Shown here piece after piece: positions 42,423 to 50,708 of a stretch of 64,000 bases of DNA (positions within the stretch are counted from its first letter, which is position 1; every line of letters begins with the position of its first letter). The translations under genes were made by a program, and so were the position numbers. The notes under the pieces are model-generated. The model saw nothing but the letters and a program-made list of their open reading frames with translations. It was not told the origin of the DNA and ran no database searches. The stretch lies in the NCBI RefSeq assembly GCF_001613325.1, contig NZ_BDCD01000014.1:248001-312000 (forward strand), read 5' to 3'. Source of the DNA: Nocardia yamanashiensis NBRC 100130. Lineage in GTDB: Bacteria > Actinomycetota > Actinomycetes > Mycobacteriales > Mycobacteriaceae.

Positions 42423-42965
42423 ATGGCCCTCTCCGCAACCCTGCACCACTTCACCGTCCACCTCGCCGATGTCGATCGCGGCGTGTACGAGGAGCTGGAA
42501 CTGCGGGTCGCGCGGCATCCCTCCGAGACGGCCGAGTTCATGCTCACCCGGCTGCTGGCGTACTGCCTCGAATACGAGGAAGGGATCACCTTCAGCGACG
42601 GCGGGGTGTCCTCGACCGATGAACCCGCCGTGCTGGTGCGGGATCTCACCGGCCGGGTCACGGGCTGGATCGAGGTGGGCGCGCCGGATTCGGATCGGGT
42701 GCATCGGGGCAGCAAGCTGGCGGATCGGGTGGCGGTGTACACGCATCGGGATCCGGTGAAGGTGGTGGCGGCCTTGACCGGGAAGAAGATCCATCGCGCG
42801 GAGTCGATTCCGGTGTACAGCTTCGACCGCGAGTTCATCGACACCGCGGTGGCGGCCATCGACCGCCGTAATACGGTCACCTTGTCGATCACCGAACGGC
42901 AGCTGTTCCTCGATGTCAACGGGACCGGAGTGAGCGCGGCGGTGGAGGAACACCGGCTGGCTTGA
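42423..42965 (+). CDS. YaeQ family protein
   Basis: 180 residues, full-length. The conserved blocks are present: LHHFTVHLADVDRGVYEELELRVARHPSETAEFMLTRLLAYCLEYEEGITFSDG (about 7-60), WIEVGAPDSDRVHRGSKLADRVAVYTH and a C-terminal LSITERQLFLDVNG. The family has a nuclease-like PD-(D/E)XK fold, and its role is unknown; in some bacteria it has been connected to transcription anti-termination. A monocistronic gene. Confidence 0.9.
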   Translation: MALSATLHHFTVHLADVDRGVYEELELRVARHPSETAEFMLTRLLAYCLEYEEGITFSDGGVSSTDEPAVLVRDLTGRVTGWIEVGAPDSDRVHRGSKLADRVAVYTHRDPVKVVAALTGKKIHRAESIPVYSFDREFIDTAVAAIDRRNTVTLSITERQLFLDVNGTGVSAAVEEHRLA

Positions 42966-43003
42966 TCCGCCGGCTTGTCGGTGGGGTCTGCGATGCTCTA
43001 GGC

Positions 43004-43552
43004 ATGGATCCGGTGCCTTTCGCCGATGCGGCGGCCTTCGACAGCTGGTTGGCGTCCAATCATGGCCTGGCCGAAGGCGTCTGGATTCTGATGGCCAAGA
43101 AAGGCTCGGGGATTCCGTCGCTCACCGAGGACGAGGCCGTCGATGTCGGTCTGTGCTGGGGCTGGATCTCGGGCCAGCGCAAGGGCTTCGACGAACAGTT
43201 CTATCTACAGAAGTACGTGCCGCGACGCCCGCGCAGCCACTGGTCGCAGGTGAATGTGGACAAGGTCGCCGAATTGACGGCGGCCGGGCGGATGCGCGCG
43301 CCGGGACTGGCGGAAGTGGCGGCGGCCCGAGCCGATGGGCGATGGGCGGCGGCCTATCCGTCGCAGCGGACGTTCACGGTGCCGCCGGACCTGGAAGCAG
43401 CGCTATCGGGGCAGCCGCGGGCGCGAGCGGCGTTCGAGGCGCTGGACCGCACCGGGCAGTACGCGATCGTGCTGGAGTTGCTGCGCGCGCGTACTGACAA
43501 AACACGCTCGAATCGGCTCGCCAAGGCGCTCGCGGCGCTCGAAACATCCTGA
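43004..43552 (+). CDS. YdeI-family protein
   Basis: 182 residues from ATG 43004; the frame opens at 42962 but the start just after CTCTAGGC fits better. The family pattern is clear: FADAAAFDSWLASNHGLAEGVWILMAKKGSG, EAVDVGLCWGWISGQRKGFDEQFYLQKYVPRRPRSHWSQVN and a C-terminal ARTDKTRSNRLAKALAAL. YdeI-like proteins are linked to stress or peptide resistance, with an unknown biochemical activity. Confidence 0.85.
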   Translation: MDPVPFADAAAFDSWLASNHGLAEGVWILMAKKGSGIPSLTEDEAVDVGLCWGWISGQRKGFDEQFYLQKYVPRRPRSHWSQVNVDKVAELTAAGRMRAPGLAEVAAARADGRWAAAYPSQRTFTVPPDLEAALSGQPRARAAFEALDRTGQYAIVLELLRARTDKTRSNRLAKALAALETS

Positions 43553-43565
43553 ACCGTAAGGTCGT

Positions 43566-44327
43566 TCACGATTCGCCGAGCCACCAGAGTTCCAGTTCGT
43601 CCTCGGCGAAGAAGCCGGGTGTCGGGCGAAGCCCGGGCGGCAGGTCGAAGGATGCCGCACCCGAGCGCAGGGCGATGTCCCGGATCTCGCTGAGGGCCGG
43701 AATATCGCGCGGGTCGTCGAAGGTCGCCGGGTGCAGCAGCGCGTGCCAGCCCAGCGCATGCCAGAGGGCGATCAACTCGATATCCCCGGCTCGCTCCGCG
43801 GCGCGCGCCACCTCGAGCACCACCTCCGGCAGCGGGACCGACCGCAGGGGTTCGGCGCGCTCGCCCACCAGTTTCCCGGTCGCGACGAGCTGTTTCCACA
43901 GGCCGGTGCCGGTATCGCAGTACAGGTGGGGTGGCTCGACGTAGCCCGCATCCAGCCAGCGCGATTCGTCGTACTGTTCGTCGTACTCGTCGTCGGAGTC
44001 TTCGTCGTACGCTTCGTCGGGGTGTTCGCCGGACGTCTCACCGGCCGCGTTGCCGAACTCGGAGAGGGCGGTGAATTCGCGCAGCCCATCGAAGAAATCG
44101 CGGCGGTGCCCGTACTCCGGATGCGCGTCCAGGGGCAGGCGGTGGCTGAATCCGCGCTCCACCAGGATGTCCATCACCCGGAAATACGTGAGCGAGCAAT
44201 CGAATTCGCCCTGGAAGCGGTACAGCTCGGCGATCCGGTCCCGTACGCCCCGGTCGCGGGCGGGCGCGGCCGCGTGCAGGACCCGGATCGATCCCTCCAC
44301 CAGATCCTCGATCAGATGCATCGACAT
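43566..44327 (-). CDS. hypothetical protein with a highly acidic linker
   Basis: 253 residues. No family recognised. The N-terminal half is helical (EDLVEGSIRVLHAAAPARDRGVRDRIAELYRFQGEFDC), a central 20-residue stretch is almost entirely Asp/Glu/Tyr (DEAYDEDSDDEYDEQYDES, about 104-122), and the C-terminal half has EVVLEVARAAERAGDIELIALWHALGWHALLHPATF. The 2 bases between the YdeI stop and this gene's stop show convergence. The linker makes secretion or nucleic-acid mimicry possible but unproven. Confidence 0.55.
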   Translation of the reverse strand: MSMHLIEDLVEGSIRVLHAAAPARDRGVRDRIAELYRFQGEFDCSLTYFRVMDILVERGFSHRLPLDAHPEYGHRRDFFDGLREFTALSEFGNAAGETSGEHPDEAYDEDSDDEYDEQYDESRWLDAGYVEPPHLYCDTGTGLWKQLVATGKLVGERAEPLRSVPLPEVVLEVARAAERAGDIELIALWHALGWHALLHPATFDDPRDIPALSEIRDIALRSGAASFDLPPGLRPTPGFFAEDELELWWLGES

Positions 44328-44363
44328 ACCGCTCTCCCGTCTCGCGATCGCGACGCTACCGGA

Positions 44364-45128
44364 TCAGAGCATGTCGTCCGGGATCGCGGCGATCAGGCCG
44401 CCGTCGACGAGCAGGTCCGAGCCGTTGATATAGGACGCTTCGGCGGAGGCGAGGAACGCGACCGCCGCGGCGACGTCCTCGGATCGGCCGATGCGGGCCG
44501 CGGGCACGATGTTGGCGATCGCGGCCTGGGCCGCCGCGGTGGTTTCGGCGCGGAAGGCCGGGGTGTCGGTGTAGCCGGGGCTGACCGAGTTCACCCGAAT
44601 CCGCCGGGGAGCCAATTCCGCCGCGAGCGTGCGGGTCAGGTTGTGCACGGCGGCTTTGGTGGCCGAGTAGAGCGCGGCGGCCGGGACGCCGCGGTGCAGG
44701 GCGAACGAGGCGTTGATGACGATGGCGGCCGCATCGGGCAGCAGCGGGAGGGTCTGCTGGATGGTGAAGAACACCGATTTGAAATTGCTGTCCACGACCC
44801 GATCGAATTCGGCGGCGGTCACGGTGTCGAAGCGCTGGAAGGCGCCGATGCCGGCATTGGCGAAGACGACATCGAGGCGGCCGAAACGCTCGCGGATCGC
44901 GTTCACCAGATTGTCGAGGTCGTCGAGATCGGCAGCGTCGCCGGCGATTCCGACGGTCCCCTCCCCCAGCTGATCCACCGCCGCGTCCAGGCGGGTCTTG
45001 TCACGACCGGTGATGATCACCGTCGCGCCTTCCGCCCGCAACCGGTGCGCGGTGGCCAGGCCCATCCCGCTGGTGCCGCCGGTGACGAGTGCGATCTTGC
45101 CGTCGAATCGAGTGCTGTTGTGCGTCAT
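44364..45128 (-). CDS. short-chain dehydrogenase/reductase
   Basis: 254 residues. NAD(P) binding: VTGGTSGMGLATAHRL (about 15-30). Catalytic Ser is in INASFALHRG, and Tyr/Lys in LYSATKAAVHNLTRTLAAELAP; the C-terminus has VSPGYTDTPAF and NGSDLLVDGGLIAA. A classical SDR acting on an unknown alcohol or ketone. The MmyB-type regulator lies upstream on the same strand with 78 bases between, a pairing common in actinobacteria. Confidence 0.95.
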   Translation of the reverse strand: MTHNSTRFDGKIALVTGGTSGMGLATAHRLRAEGATVIITGRDKTRLDAAVDQLGEGTVGIAGDAADLDDLDNLVNAIRERFGRLDVVFANAGIGAFQRFDTVTAAEFDRVVDSNFKSVFFTIQQTLPLLPDAAAIVINASFALHRGVPAAALYSATKAAVHNLTRTLAAELAPRRIRVNSVSPGYTDTPAFRAETTAAAQAAIANIVPAARIGRSEDVAAAVAFLASAEASYINGSDLLVDGGLIAAIPDDML

Positions 45129-45206
45129 GGCTTCAGCTTGCCGAGACGCCGAGGCGGCAAACAGTGCGTGTTTATGGTGGGTGTGGCACCACCACCCTGA
45201 GCACCG

Positions 45207-46052
45207 TCAGGCCGGCGGGGCTAGACGGAGGCGCCGTAACCCTTCCAGTCGCGCCTCCGTGCCAGTCCCCGGTTTCGGCGCATACAGCACCAGATGCCAG
45301 GCCGGATGATCGGCGAGGGTGAGAGTCGTTGCCACGAAGGTCAATTCACCCACCTCCGGATGCCGCAGCGCGTTCACGTCACTGACCGGCACCCCGACTT
45401 CGTGCCGCGCCCACAACGCGGCGAAATCGGCGCATTCGGCCGCGAGATCCGCTGTCACCCTGCCGAATTCGGCGTCATCGGGCACCCGCCCGGAATCCGC
45501 GCGATACGCGGCGACCACCGCGGGCGCGGCCGCCGACCACACCGCGTCCATGGCGCGATAGCGCGGATTGGTGAAGAAGTTGATCAGGCAGTTCTGCGGC
45601 GAATTGTCGTACCCGAACACCGACCGCGCGATGTCGTTGTAGGCCAGCACATTCCAATACCGATCCCGCAGCACCGCGGGCCGCTGCCCCCAGCCGTCGA
45701 TGAGCGACCGGATCTCCGGCGTCACCTCCGCGCGCGCCGGCCCCTCCACCACCGGCGGATTCATACCCGCCAGCACATACAGGTGCGCCCGCTCCGCCTC
45801 CGTCAGCCGCAGCGCCCGCGCCACCGCGTCGAGCACCTCCGCCGAGACCGTGATATCCCGCCCCTGCTCCAGCCAGGTGTACCAGGACACGCCCACCCCG
45901 GCCAGCACCGCCACTTCCTCGCGCCGCAGCCCGGGCGTGCGGCGCCGCCCCGACACCGGAATTCCGGCCGCTTCCGGCGTGATTCGCGCCCGGCGCGTGC
46001 GCAGGAAATCCTTGAGCTCCTCCCGGCGGCGGGACAGGCTGTCGCTGGTCAT
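45207..46052 (-). CDS. MmyB-type XRE regulator
   Basis: 281 residues. N-terminal HTH: RTPGLRREEVAVLAGVGVSWYTWLEQGRDITVSAEVLDAVARALRL (about 39-84). The C-terminal ligand-binding domain of MmyB type follows (LIDGWGQRPAVLRDRYWNVLAYNDIARSVFGYD, then LRHPEVGELTFVATTL). MmyB-type regulators often bind lipids or fatty acids and control a neighbouring oxidoreductase, here the downstream SDR. ATG 46052 is preferred over the TTG at 46058. Confidence 0.9.
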   Translation of the reverse strand: MTSDSLSRRREELKDFLRTRRARITPEAAGIPVSGRRRTPGLRREEVAVLAGVGVSWYTWLEQGRDITVSAEVLDAVARALRLTEAERAHLYVLAGMNPPVVEGPARAEVTPEIRSLIDGWGQRPAVLRDRYWNVLAYNDIARSVFGYDNSPQNCLINFFTNPRYRAMDAVWSAAAPAVVAAYRADSGRVPDDAEFGRVTADLAAECADFAALWARHEVGVPVSDVNALRHPEVGELTFVATTLTLADHPAWHLVLYAPKPGTGTEARLEGLRRLRLAPPA

Positions 46053-46114
46053 GAGCAACGGTAACAGTGCCGTGGGGGTCGTTTCCGCTCCGGCCGCGCC
46101 CGATGGCGGCCCGG

Positions 46115-46765
46115 CTATTCGGGCGTGACCCGCAGCGTTCCGGGGGCGAGGCCGAGTTCGCGTTCGGTGGTGTCGAGGACGAAGTCGGCGGCGATCAGGA
46201 AGCGGTCCTCGATGCCGAGCGCGGCGATGATGATGGTCTCGTCGATGGCCGCGAGAATGCGCAGGGCCGACGCTTTCGGGTCGGGGGCGGTGAACTCGCC
46301 GGTCTCGATCCCGGCTTCGATGATGCCGGTAATGATGAGCTGCGTCTTCTCCATCTGGCGCACGACCTCGTCGCGCAGGCGCGGCCAGGTGTGCGCGGCG
46401 TACCAGGCGTCGATCCAGAAGACCGGGGCCGGAACCTCTTTCACGTGCCGGCGATAGTCGAACATGCGGCGCAGCTGCCCGGTGGGGGTGTCGGTGACGT
46501 CGCGGTCGATGAAGGAGGCTTCGCCCTGCTGATCGACGATGCCAGCGAAGGCTTCCACGACCAGATCGTCCACCGACGGGAAATAGTGGCTGATCAGTCC
46601 GGGGGTGACGGCGAGTTCGTCGGCCACCGCGCGCAGGGTCAGGTTGCGGACGCCGTTGGCGACGATCAGGCGGCAGGCCGTGTCGACGATCTCCGTGCGC
46701 CGCTCCTGCGGCGGCTTGCGGCGGCGACGTGCGGGCTGCGCACCGGCTCGGGATTCGTTCGGCAT
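46115..46765 (-). CDS. TetR-family regulator
   Basis: 216 residues from ATG 46765. The HTH is RRTEIVDTACRLIVANGVRNLTLRAVADELAVTPGLISHYFPSVDDLVVEAF (about 22-73), followed by a helical ligand domain that ends LGLAPGTLRVTPE. The layout matches BetI-like TetRs (Ile-Ser-His-Tyr-Phe recognition helix). It is divergent from the secreted beta-helix gene, with 157 bases between the two starts, so it may repress that gene. Confidence 0.9.
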   Translation of the reverse strand: MPNESRAGAQPARRRRKPPQERRTEIVDTACRLIVANGVRNLTLRAVADELAVTPGLISHYFPSVDDLVVEAFAGIVDQQGEASFIDRDVTDTPTGQLRRMFDYRRHVKEVPAPVFWIDAWYAAHTWPRLRDEVVRQMEKTQLIITGIIEAGIETGEFTAPDPKASALRILAAIDETIIIAALGIEDRFLIAADFVLDTTERELGLAPGTLRVTPE

Positions 46766-46922
46766 CGAACTCCTATGGGACTGCTTGCCAGTCAGCACAC
46801 TATCAGCAACCGAGGCGCGGATCGGTTCGCGCACCCGCGCCGACGGCGGCGATTACCGCGCGGCGGCACCGGCGGTTACGGTGTCTCCCATTGCCGAAAA
46901 TTAGCCAGTCTGTAATGGGACA

Positions 46923-48326
46923 GTGATCGAGTTGCGGCGCCTGTTGATTGTCGCCGCTGCTGTGCTGGCGATCGTGACACTGCAGGGATTCGACCCGCCG
47001 GACCAGAGCGTCGATCCTCGGCTCACCTATTACCTCAGCGCCGACGGTGACGACGCCGCCGATGGCCGGACGCCCGCGACCGCGTGGCGGACCCTGGACG
47101 CACCGGCCCGGCGGCCGCTCGCGCCGGGCGAGCGGGTGCTGCTGCGCGGCGGTGACGTGTTCACCGGGACGCTGCGGCTCGGCGCGGCCGATGCCGGAGA
47201 CGAGCGGCGGCCGGTGTGGATCGGCTCGTACGGTTCGGGACGCGCCACCATCGACGGCGGCACCGCGGCCGGTGTGCTGGTGCAGGACACCGGCGGGGTG
47301 CGCATCGGCGATCTGACCATCGTCGGCGCGGGCGGCGCGGCCGACGGGGTGACGGTGTACACCGACCGGCCCGGAACCCGCCCGTCCGGCATCGTGATCG
47401 AGGAACTCGAGGTCAGCGGCTTCCGCAACGGGGTGTCGATCGGCACCACCCGTCACGACGCGGGGTATCACGCGGTGACGGTGCGGCGGGTGACGGCGCG
47501 CGGCAATACGGCCGCCGGCGTGATTACCTACGGGCCCGAATTCGACGCGGCCACACCGGTCTACGCCAATACCGACGTCACCGTCTCGCAGGTGGCCGCG
47601 TTCGGCAATACCGGGGATCCGGCGGCGACGGTGAACACCGGCAGCGGCATCGTGCTGGGCAGCGTGTCCAGCGGCCGGGTCAGCGGCTCGGTGGCGTACG
47701 GCAACGGGGCCGGGTCACGCGCGGTGGAGGGTCCGTACGGCATCTGGACCTACGATTCGACCCGGGTGGTGATCGAACACAATGTCTCCCACCACAATCG
47801 CACCGGCGGCGTCGACGGCGGCGGATTCGACCTGGATCAGAACACCTCGTATTGCGTACTGCAGCACAATCTTTCCTACAGCAACGACGGCCCGGGTTAT
47901 CTGCTGTTCAGCAATGCCGCGAACCGGGCCAATTTCGGCAATGTGGTGCGGTTCAACGCCTCGGTCGACGACGGCCATCGCGGCGACTTCTACGGCGGCA
48001 TCACGGTGCTGGGCGGCCTGTCCGGGCCGGCGTCGGCGACCGGGGTGTTCGATGCCGAACTGCACGGCAATACGGTGACCGTGGGCGGGTCCGTGGCGCG
48101 CATCCCGCCGGCCTTGCGGATCGCGGGCACCCTGGGCGGGGTGGTGGTGCACGACAATGTGTTCACCGCACGGGACGGCGCGCCCTTGGTGCTGGCGGAG
48201 AACTTCACGCCGGACGGTATAAGCCTGTGGGGGAACACCTTCCATTCTCAGCGTCCGATCTTCGATTGGTCCGGTCGCCGTTTCACCACCGCGGCGCAAT
48301 GGCTTTCGGCGACCGGCCAGAGCTGA
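46923..48326 (+). CDS. secreted right-handed parallel beta-helix protein
   Basis: 467 residues from GTG (AATGGGAC upstream). A short N-terminal hydrophobic segment (LLIVAAAVLAIVTLQG) is a signal peptide or anchor. Repeated strands of the pectate-lyase type follow from about residue 50: VLVQDTGGVRIGDLTIVGAGGAADGVTVY, VIEELEVSGFRNGVSIG, VTVRRVTARGNTAAGVITYG, VVIEHNVSHHNRTGGVDGGGFDLDQN, VVVHDNVFTARDGAPL. This fold occurs in polysaccharide lyases, C5-epimerases and glycosidases. It converges on the UDP-glucose dehydrogenase gene, their stops sharing a palindrome, and so may act on the polymer made by that operon (inference). The catalytic residues cannot be assigned. Confidence 0.75.
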   Translation: MIELRRLLIVAAAVLAIVTLQGFDPPDQSVDPRLTYYLSADGDDAADGRTPATAWRTLDAPARRPLAPGERVLLRGGDVFTGTLRLGAADAGDERRPVWIGSYGSGRATIDGGTAAGVLVQDTGGVRIGDLTIVGAGGAADGVTVYTDRPGTRPSGIVIEELEVSGFRNGVSIGTTRHDAGYHAVTVRRVTARGNTAAGVITYGPEFDAATPVYANTDVTVSQVAAFGNTGDPAATVNTGSGIVLGSVSSGRVSGSVAYGNGAGSRAVEGPYGIWTYDSTRVVIEHNVSHHNRTGGVDGGGFDLDQNTSYCVLQHNLSYSNDGPGYLLFSNAANRANFGNVVRFNASVDDGHRGDFYGGITVLGGLSGPASATGVFDAELHGNTVTVGGSVARIPPALRIAGTLGGVVVHDNVFTARDGAPLVLAENFTPDGISLWGNTFHSQRPIFDWSGRRFTTAAQWLSATGQS

Positions 48327-48332
48327 CCCGGG

Positions 48333-49658
48333 TCAGTACCGGCCCAGTCCGCGATAGGTCCAGCCGGCGGCGCGCCACCGATCGGCGTCGAGACAGTTGC
48401 GGCCGTCCAGGATTCGCGTGCCGCGCACGTGCGCGGCCAGCTCCGCCGGATCGAGATCGCGGAACTGCTGCCATTCGGTGAGCACCAGCACCGCGTCCGC
48501 CCCGGCGCAGGCCTCGGTCAGCCCGGTCGCGTAGTCGAGGGTCGGGAACAGCGCCCGCGCATTGTCCATGGCCTGCGGGTCGTAGACGGTGACCGTGGCG
48601 CCCTGCAATTGCAGCTGACCGGCGACATTCAGCGCGGGCGAGTCACGGACATCGTCGGAGTCGGGTTTGAAGGCCGCGCCGAGCACCGCCAGCCGGGCGC
48701 CGATGAGCGAGTCGTCGAACTCCTGCCGGGTCAGTTCGACCATGCGCGAGCGCCGCCGCATGTTCACATTGTCGACTTCGCGCAGGAAGGTCAGCGCCTG
48801 CTGGGCGTTCAGCTCACCGGCGCGGGCCATGAAGGCGCGAATGTCCTTGGGCAGGCAGCCGCCGCCGAAGCCGAGCCCGGCGTCGAGGAAGCGGCGGCCG
48901 ATTCGCGCGTCGTGGCCGATGGCGTCGGCCAGCACTGTCACATCGCCGCCGGTCGCCTCGCACAGCTCGGCCATCGCATTGATGAAGGAGATCTTGGTCG
49001 CCAGAAAGGCATTGGCGGCCACCTTCACCAATTCCGCGGTGGCCAGGCCGGTGACGATGAGCGGGGTCTGCGCGTCGAGCGCGGCGGCGTAGATCTCCCG
49101 GGCGAGCCCCTCAGCGAGTTCGCTACGGCGGTCGTCGATCCCGAGCACCAGCCGGTCCGGGCGCAGCGTGTCGCCGACGGCGAAACCCTCGCGCAGGAAT
49201 TCCGGATTCCAGGCGACCTCGACGCGCTCGCCGGCCGGGGACACCGCGCGGGCGCGGGCGCCGAGGCGGGCCGCGGTGCCGACCGGGACCGTGGATTTGC
49301 CGAAGATCACCGCCGGCGCCGTGAGGTGCGGGGCCAGTTCGTCCACGACGGCTTCGACGTAGCGCAGGTCGGCGGCGTGCTCGCCGCGCCGCTGCGGGGT
49401 GCCGACGCACAGGAAGTGCGCCGGACCCCATTCGGCCGCTTCCTGATACGAGGTGGAGAAGCGCAGCCGCCCGGCGTCGATATTGCGGCGCAGCACCTCA
49501 TCGAGTCCGGGTTCGAAGAACGGCGCCTGCCCCGCCTGGAGTTTGGCGATCTTGCCGGCATCGATGTCGACGCCCAGGACGTCGTGGCCGAGTTCGGCCA
49601 TGCACGCGGCGTGGGTGGCGCCGAGGTATCCGGTGCCGAGCACTGTCAGTCTGGTCAT
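48333..49658 (-). CDS. UDP-glucose 6-dehydrogenase
   Basis: 441 residues. The NAD-binding VLGTGYLGATHAACMAELGHDVLGVDID is at the start; the catalytic block GRRFLDAGLGFGGGCLPKDIRAFM has the catalytic Cys (GGGC); FKPDSDDVRDSPALNVAG ends the C-terminal NAD-sugar domain. It oxidises UDP-glucose to UDP-glucuronate with two NAD+. It is the last gene of a four-gene operon with galE, GT2 and a UXS-like gene, starting 21 bases after galE. Confidence 0.95.
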   Translation of the reverse strand: MTRLTVLGTGYLGATHAACMAELGHDVLGVDIDAGKIAKLQAGQAPFFEPGLDEVLRRNIDAGRLRFSTSYQEAAEWGPAHFLCVGTPQRRGEHAADLRYVEAVVDELAPHLTAPAVIFGKSTVPVGTAARLGARARAVSPAGERVEVAWNPEFLREGFAVGDTLRPDRLVLGIDDRRSELAEGLAREIYAAALDAQTPLIVTGLATAELVKVAANAFLATKISFINAMAELCEATGGDVTVLADAIGHDARIGRRFLDAGLGFGGGCLPKDIRAFMARAGELNAQQALTFLREVDNVNMRRRSRMVELTRQEFDDSLIGARLAVLGAAFKPDSDDVRDSPALNVAGQLQLQGATVTVYDPQAMDNARALFPTLDYATGLTEACAGADAVLVLTEWQQFRDLDPAELAAHVRGTRILDGRNCLDADRWRAAGWTYRGLGRY

Positions 49659-49679
49659 CGGTGTTCCTTCACTAGCGGT

Positions 49680-50708
49680 TCAGCGCACATACCCGTGCGG
49701 GTTCATGCGGGTGAATTTCCATGCGTCACGGCACATGTCGGCCAGGTCGCGGCGGGGCCGCCAGCCCAGTTCGCGATGGGCGCGGCCGGCGTCGGCGACC
49801 AGGGCGGCCACATCGCCGGGGCGGCGCGGGCGCACGCGGTACGGGATCGGGTGACCGGTGATGCGGGCGGCGGCCCCGCGCAGCGCCAGCACCGAAGTGC
49901 CCACGCCCGTACCGAGATTCACGATCCGATGCCCGGGCGCGTCGCCGAGCCGGTCGAGTGCGGCCAGATGCCCGTCGGCCACATCGCAGACGTGCAGGTA
50001 GTCGCGCACGGCCGTGCCGTCGGCGGTTGGATAGTCCTGCCCGTACACGGTGAGTTCGGGTCGGCGGCCCGCGGCGACCTGCATCAGGTACGGCATCAGG
50101 TTGCGCGGCTCACCCAGCGGATCCTCGCCGAGCAGACCGCTGGGGTGCGCGCCCACCGGATTGAAATAGCGCAGGCTGATCGCCCGGAAATCCGGGCTCA
50201 GCCCGCAGTATTGGTCGATCATCTGCTCGCCCGCGTACTTGCTCCACGCGTACGGGTTGGTCGGGTCCGGCGGCGCGGATTCGTCCAGGGCAGCGCCGTC
50301 GGGCGCGCCGTCGCCGTAGATGGAGCAGGAGGAGGAGAACACCAGCCGGGTGACGCCGTGTGCGTTCATGGTGCGCAGCAGCGTGGTGGTGCCGCCGAGG
50401 TTGACGTGGAAGTACTCCAGGGGAATCCGGGTCGACTCCCCCACGGCCTTGCGCGCCGCGAAATGGATGACTGCGTCGATGCGGTGCGCGGTGAAGACGC
50501 GGTCCAGGGCGGGGTGATCGTTGAGGTCGATCGAATACCGCAGCGGTGCGACACCGCTCACCACCGCGATCCGGCCGAGCGCCAGTGGTGAGCTGGTCGA
50601 ATGGTCGTCGACGACGATCACCCGATGACCGTGCTCCTGCAGGGCCACGACGGTGTGGCTGCCGATGAAACCCCCGCCGCCAGTGACGAGGACGGTTCGC
50701 TGGGTCAT
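49680..50708 (-). CDS. galE: UDP-glucose 4-epimerase (GalE-type)
   Basis: 342 residues. NAD binding VTGGGGFIGSHTVVALQEHGH at the start; catalytic Ser in FSSSCSIYG and YxxxK in NPYAWSKYAGEQMI; the C-terminal VRDYLHVCDVADGHLAAL and VNLGTGVGTSVLALRGAA complete the galE pattern. It interconverts UDP-glucose and UDP-galactose, or UDP-xylose and UDP-arabinose when the pocket allows. Its ATG overlaps the TGA of the GT2 gene (ATGA). In this operon the substrate could be UDP-glucose, UDP-xylose or UDP-glucuronate; not decided by sequence. Confidence 0.85.
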   Translation of the reverse strand: MTQRTVLVTGGGGFIGSHTVVALQEHGHRVIVVDDHSTSSPLALGRIAVVSGVAPLRYSIDLNDHPALDRVFTAHRIDAVIHFAARKAVGESTRIPLEYFHVNLGGTTTLLRTMNAHGVTRLVFSSSCSIYGDGAPDGAALDESAPPDPTNPYAWSKYAGEQMIDQYCGLSPDFRAISLRYFNPVGAHPSGLLGEDPLGEPRNLMPYLMQVAAGRRPELTVYGQDYPTADGTAVRDYLHVCDVADGHLAALDRLGDAPGHRIVNLGTGVGTSVLALRGAAARITGHPIPYRVRPRRPGDVAALVADAGRAHRELGWRPRRDLADMCRDAWKFTRMNPHGYVR

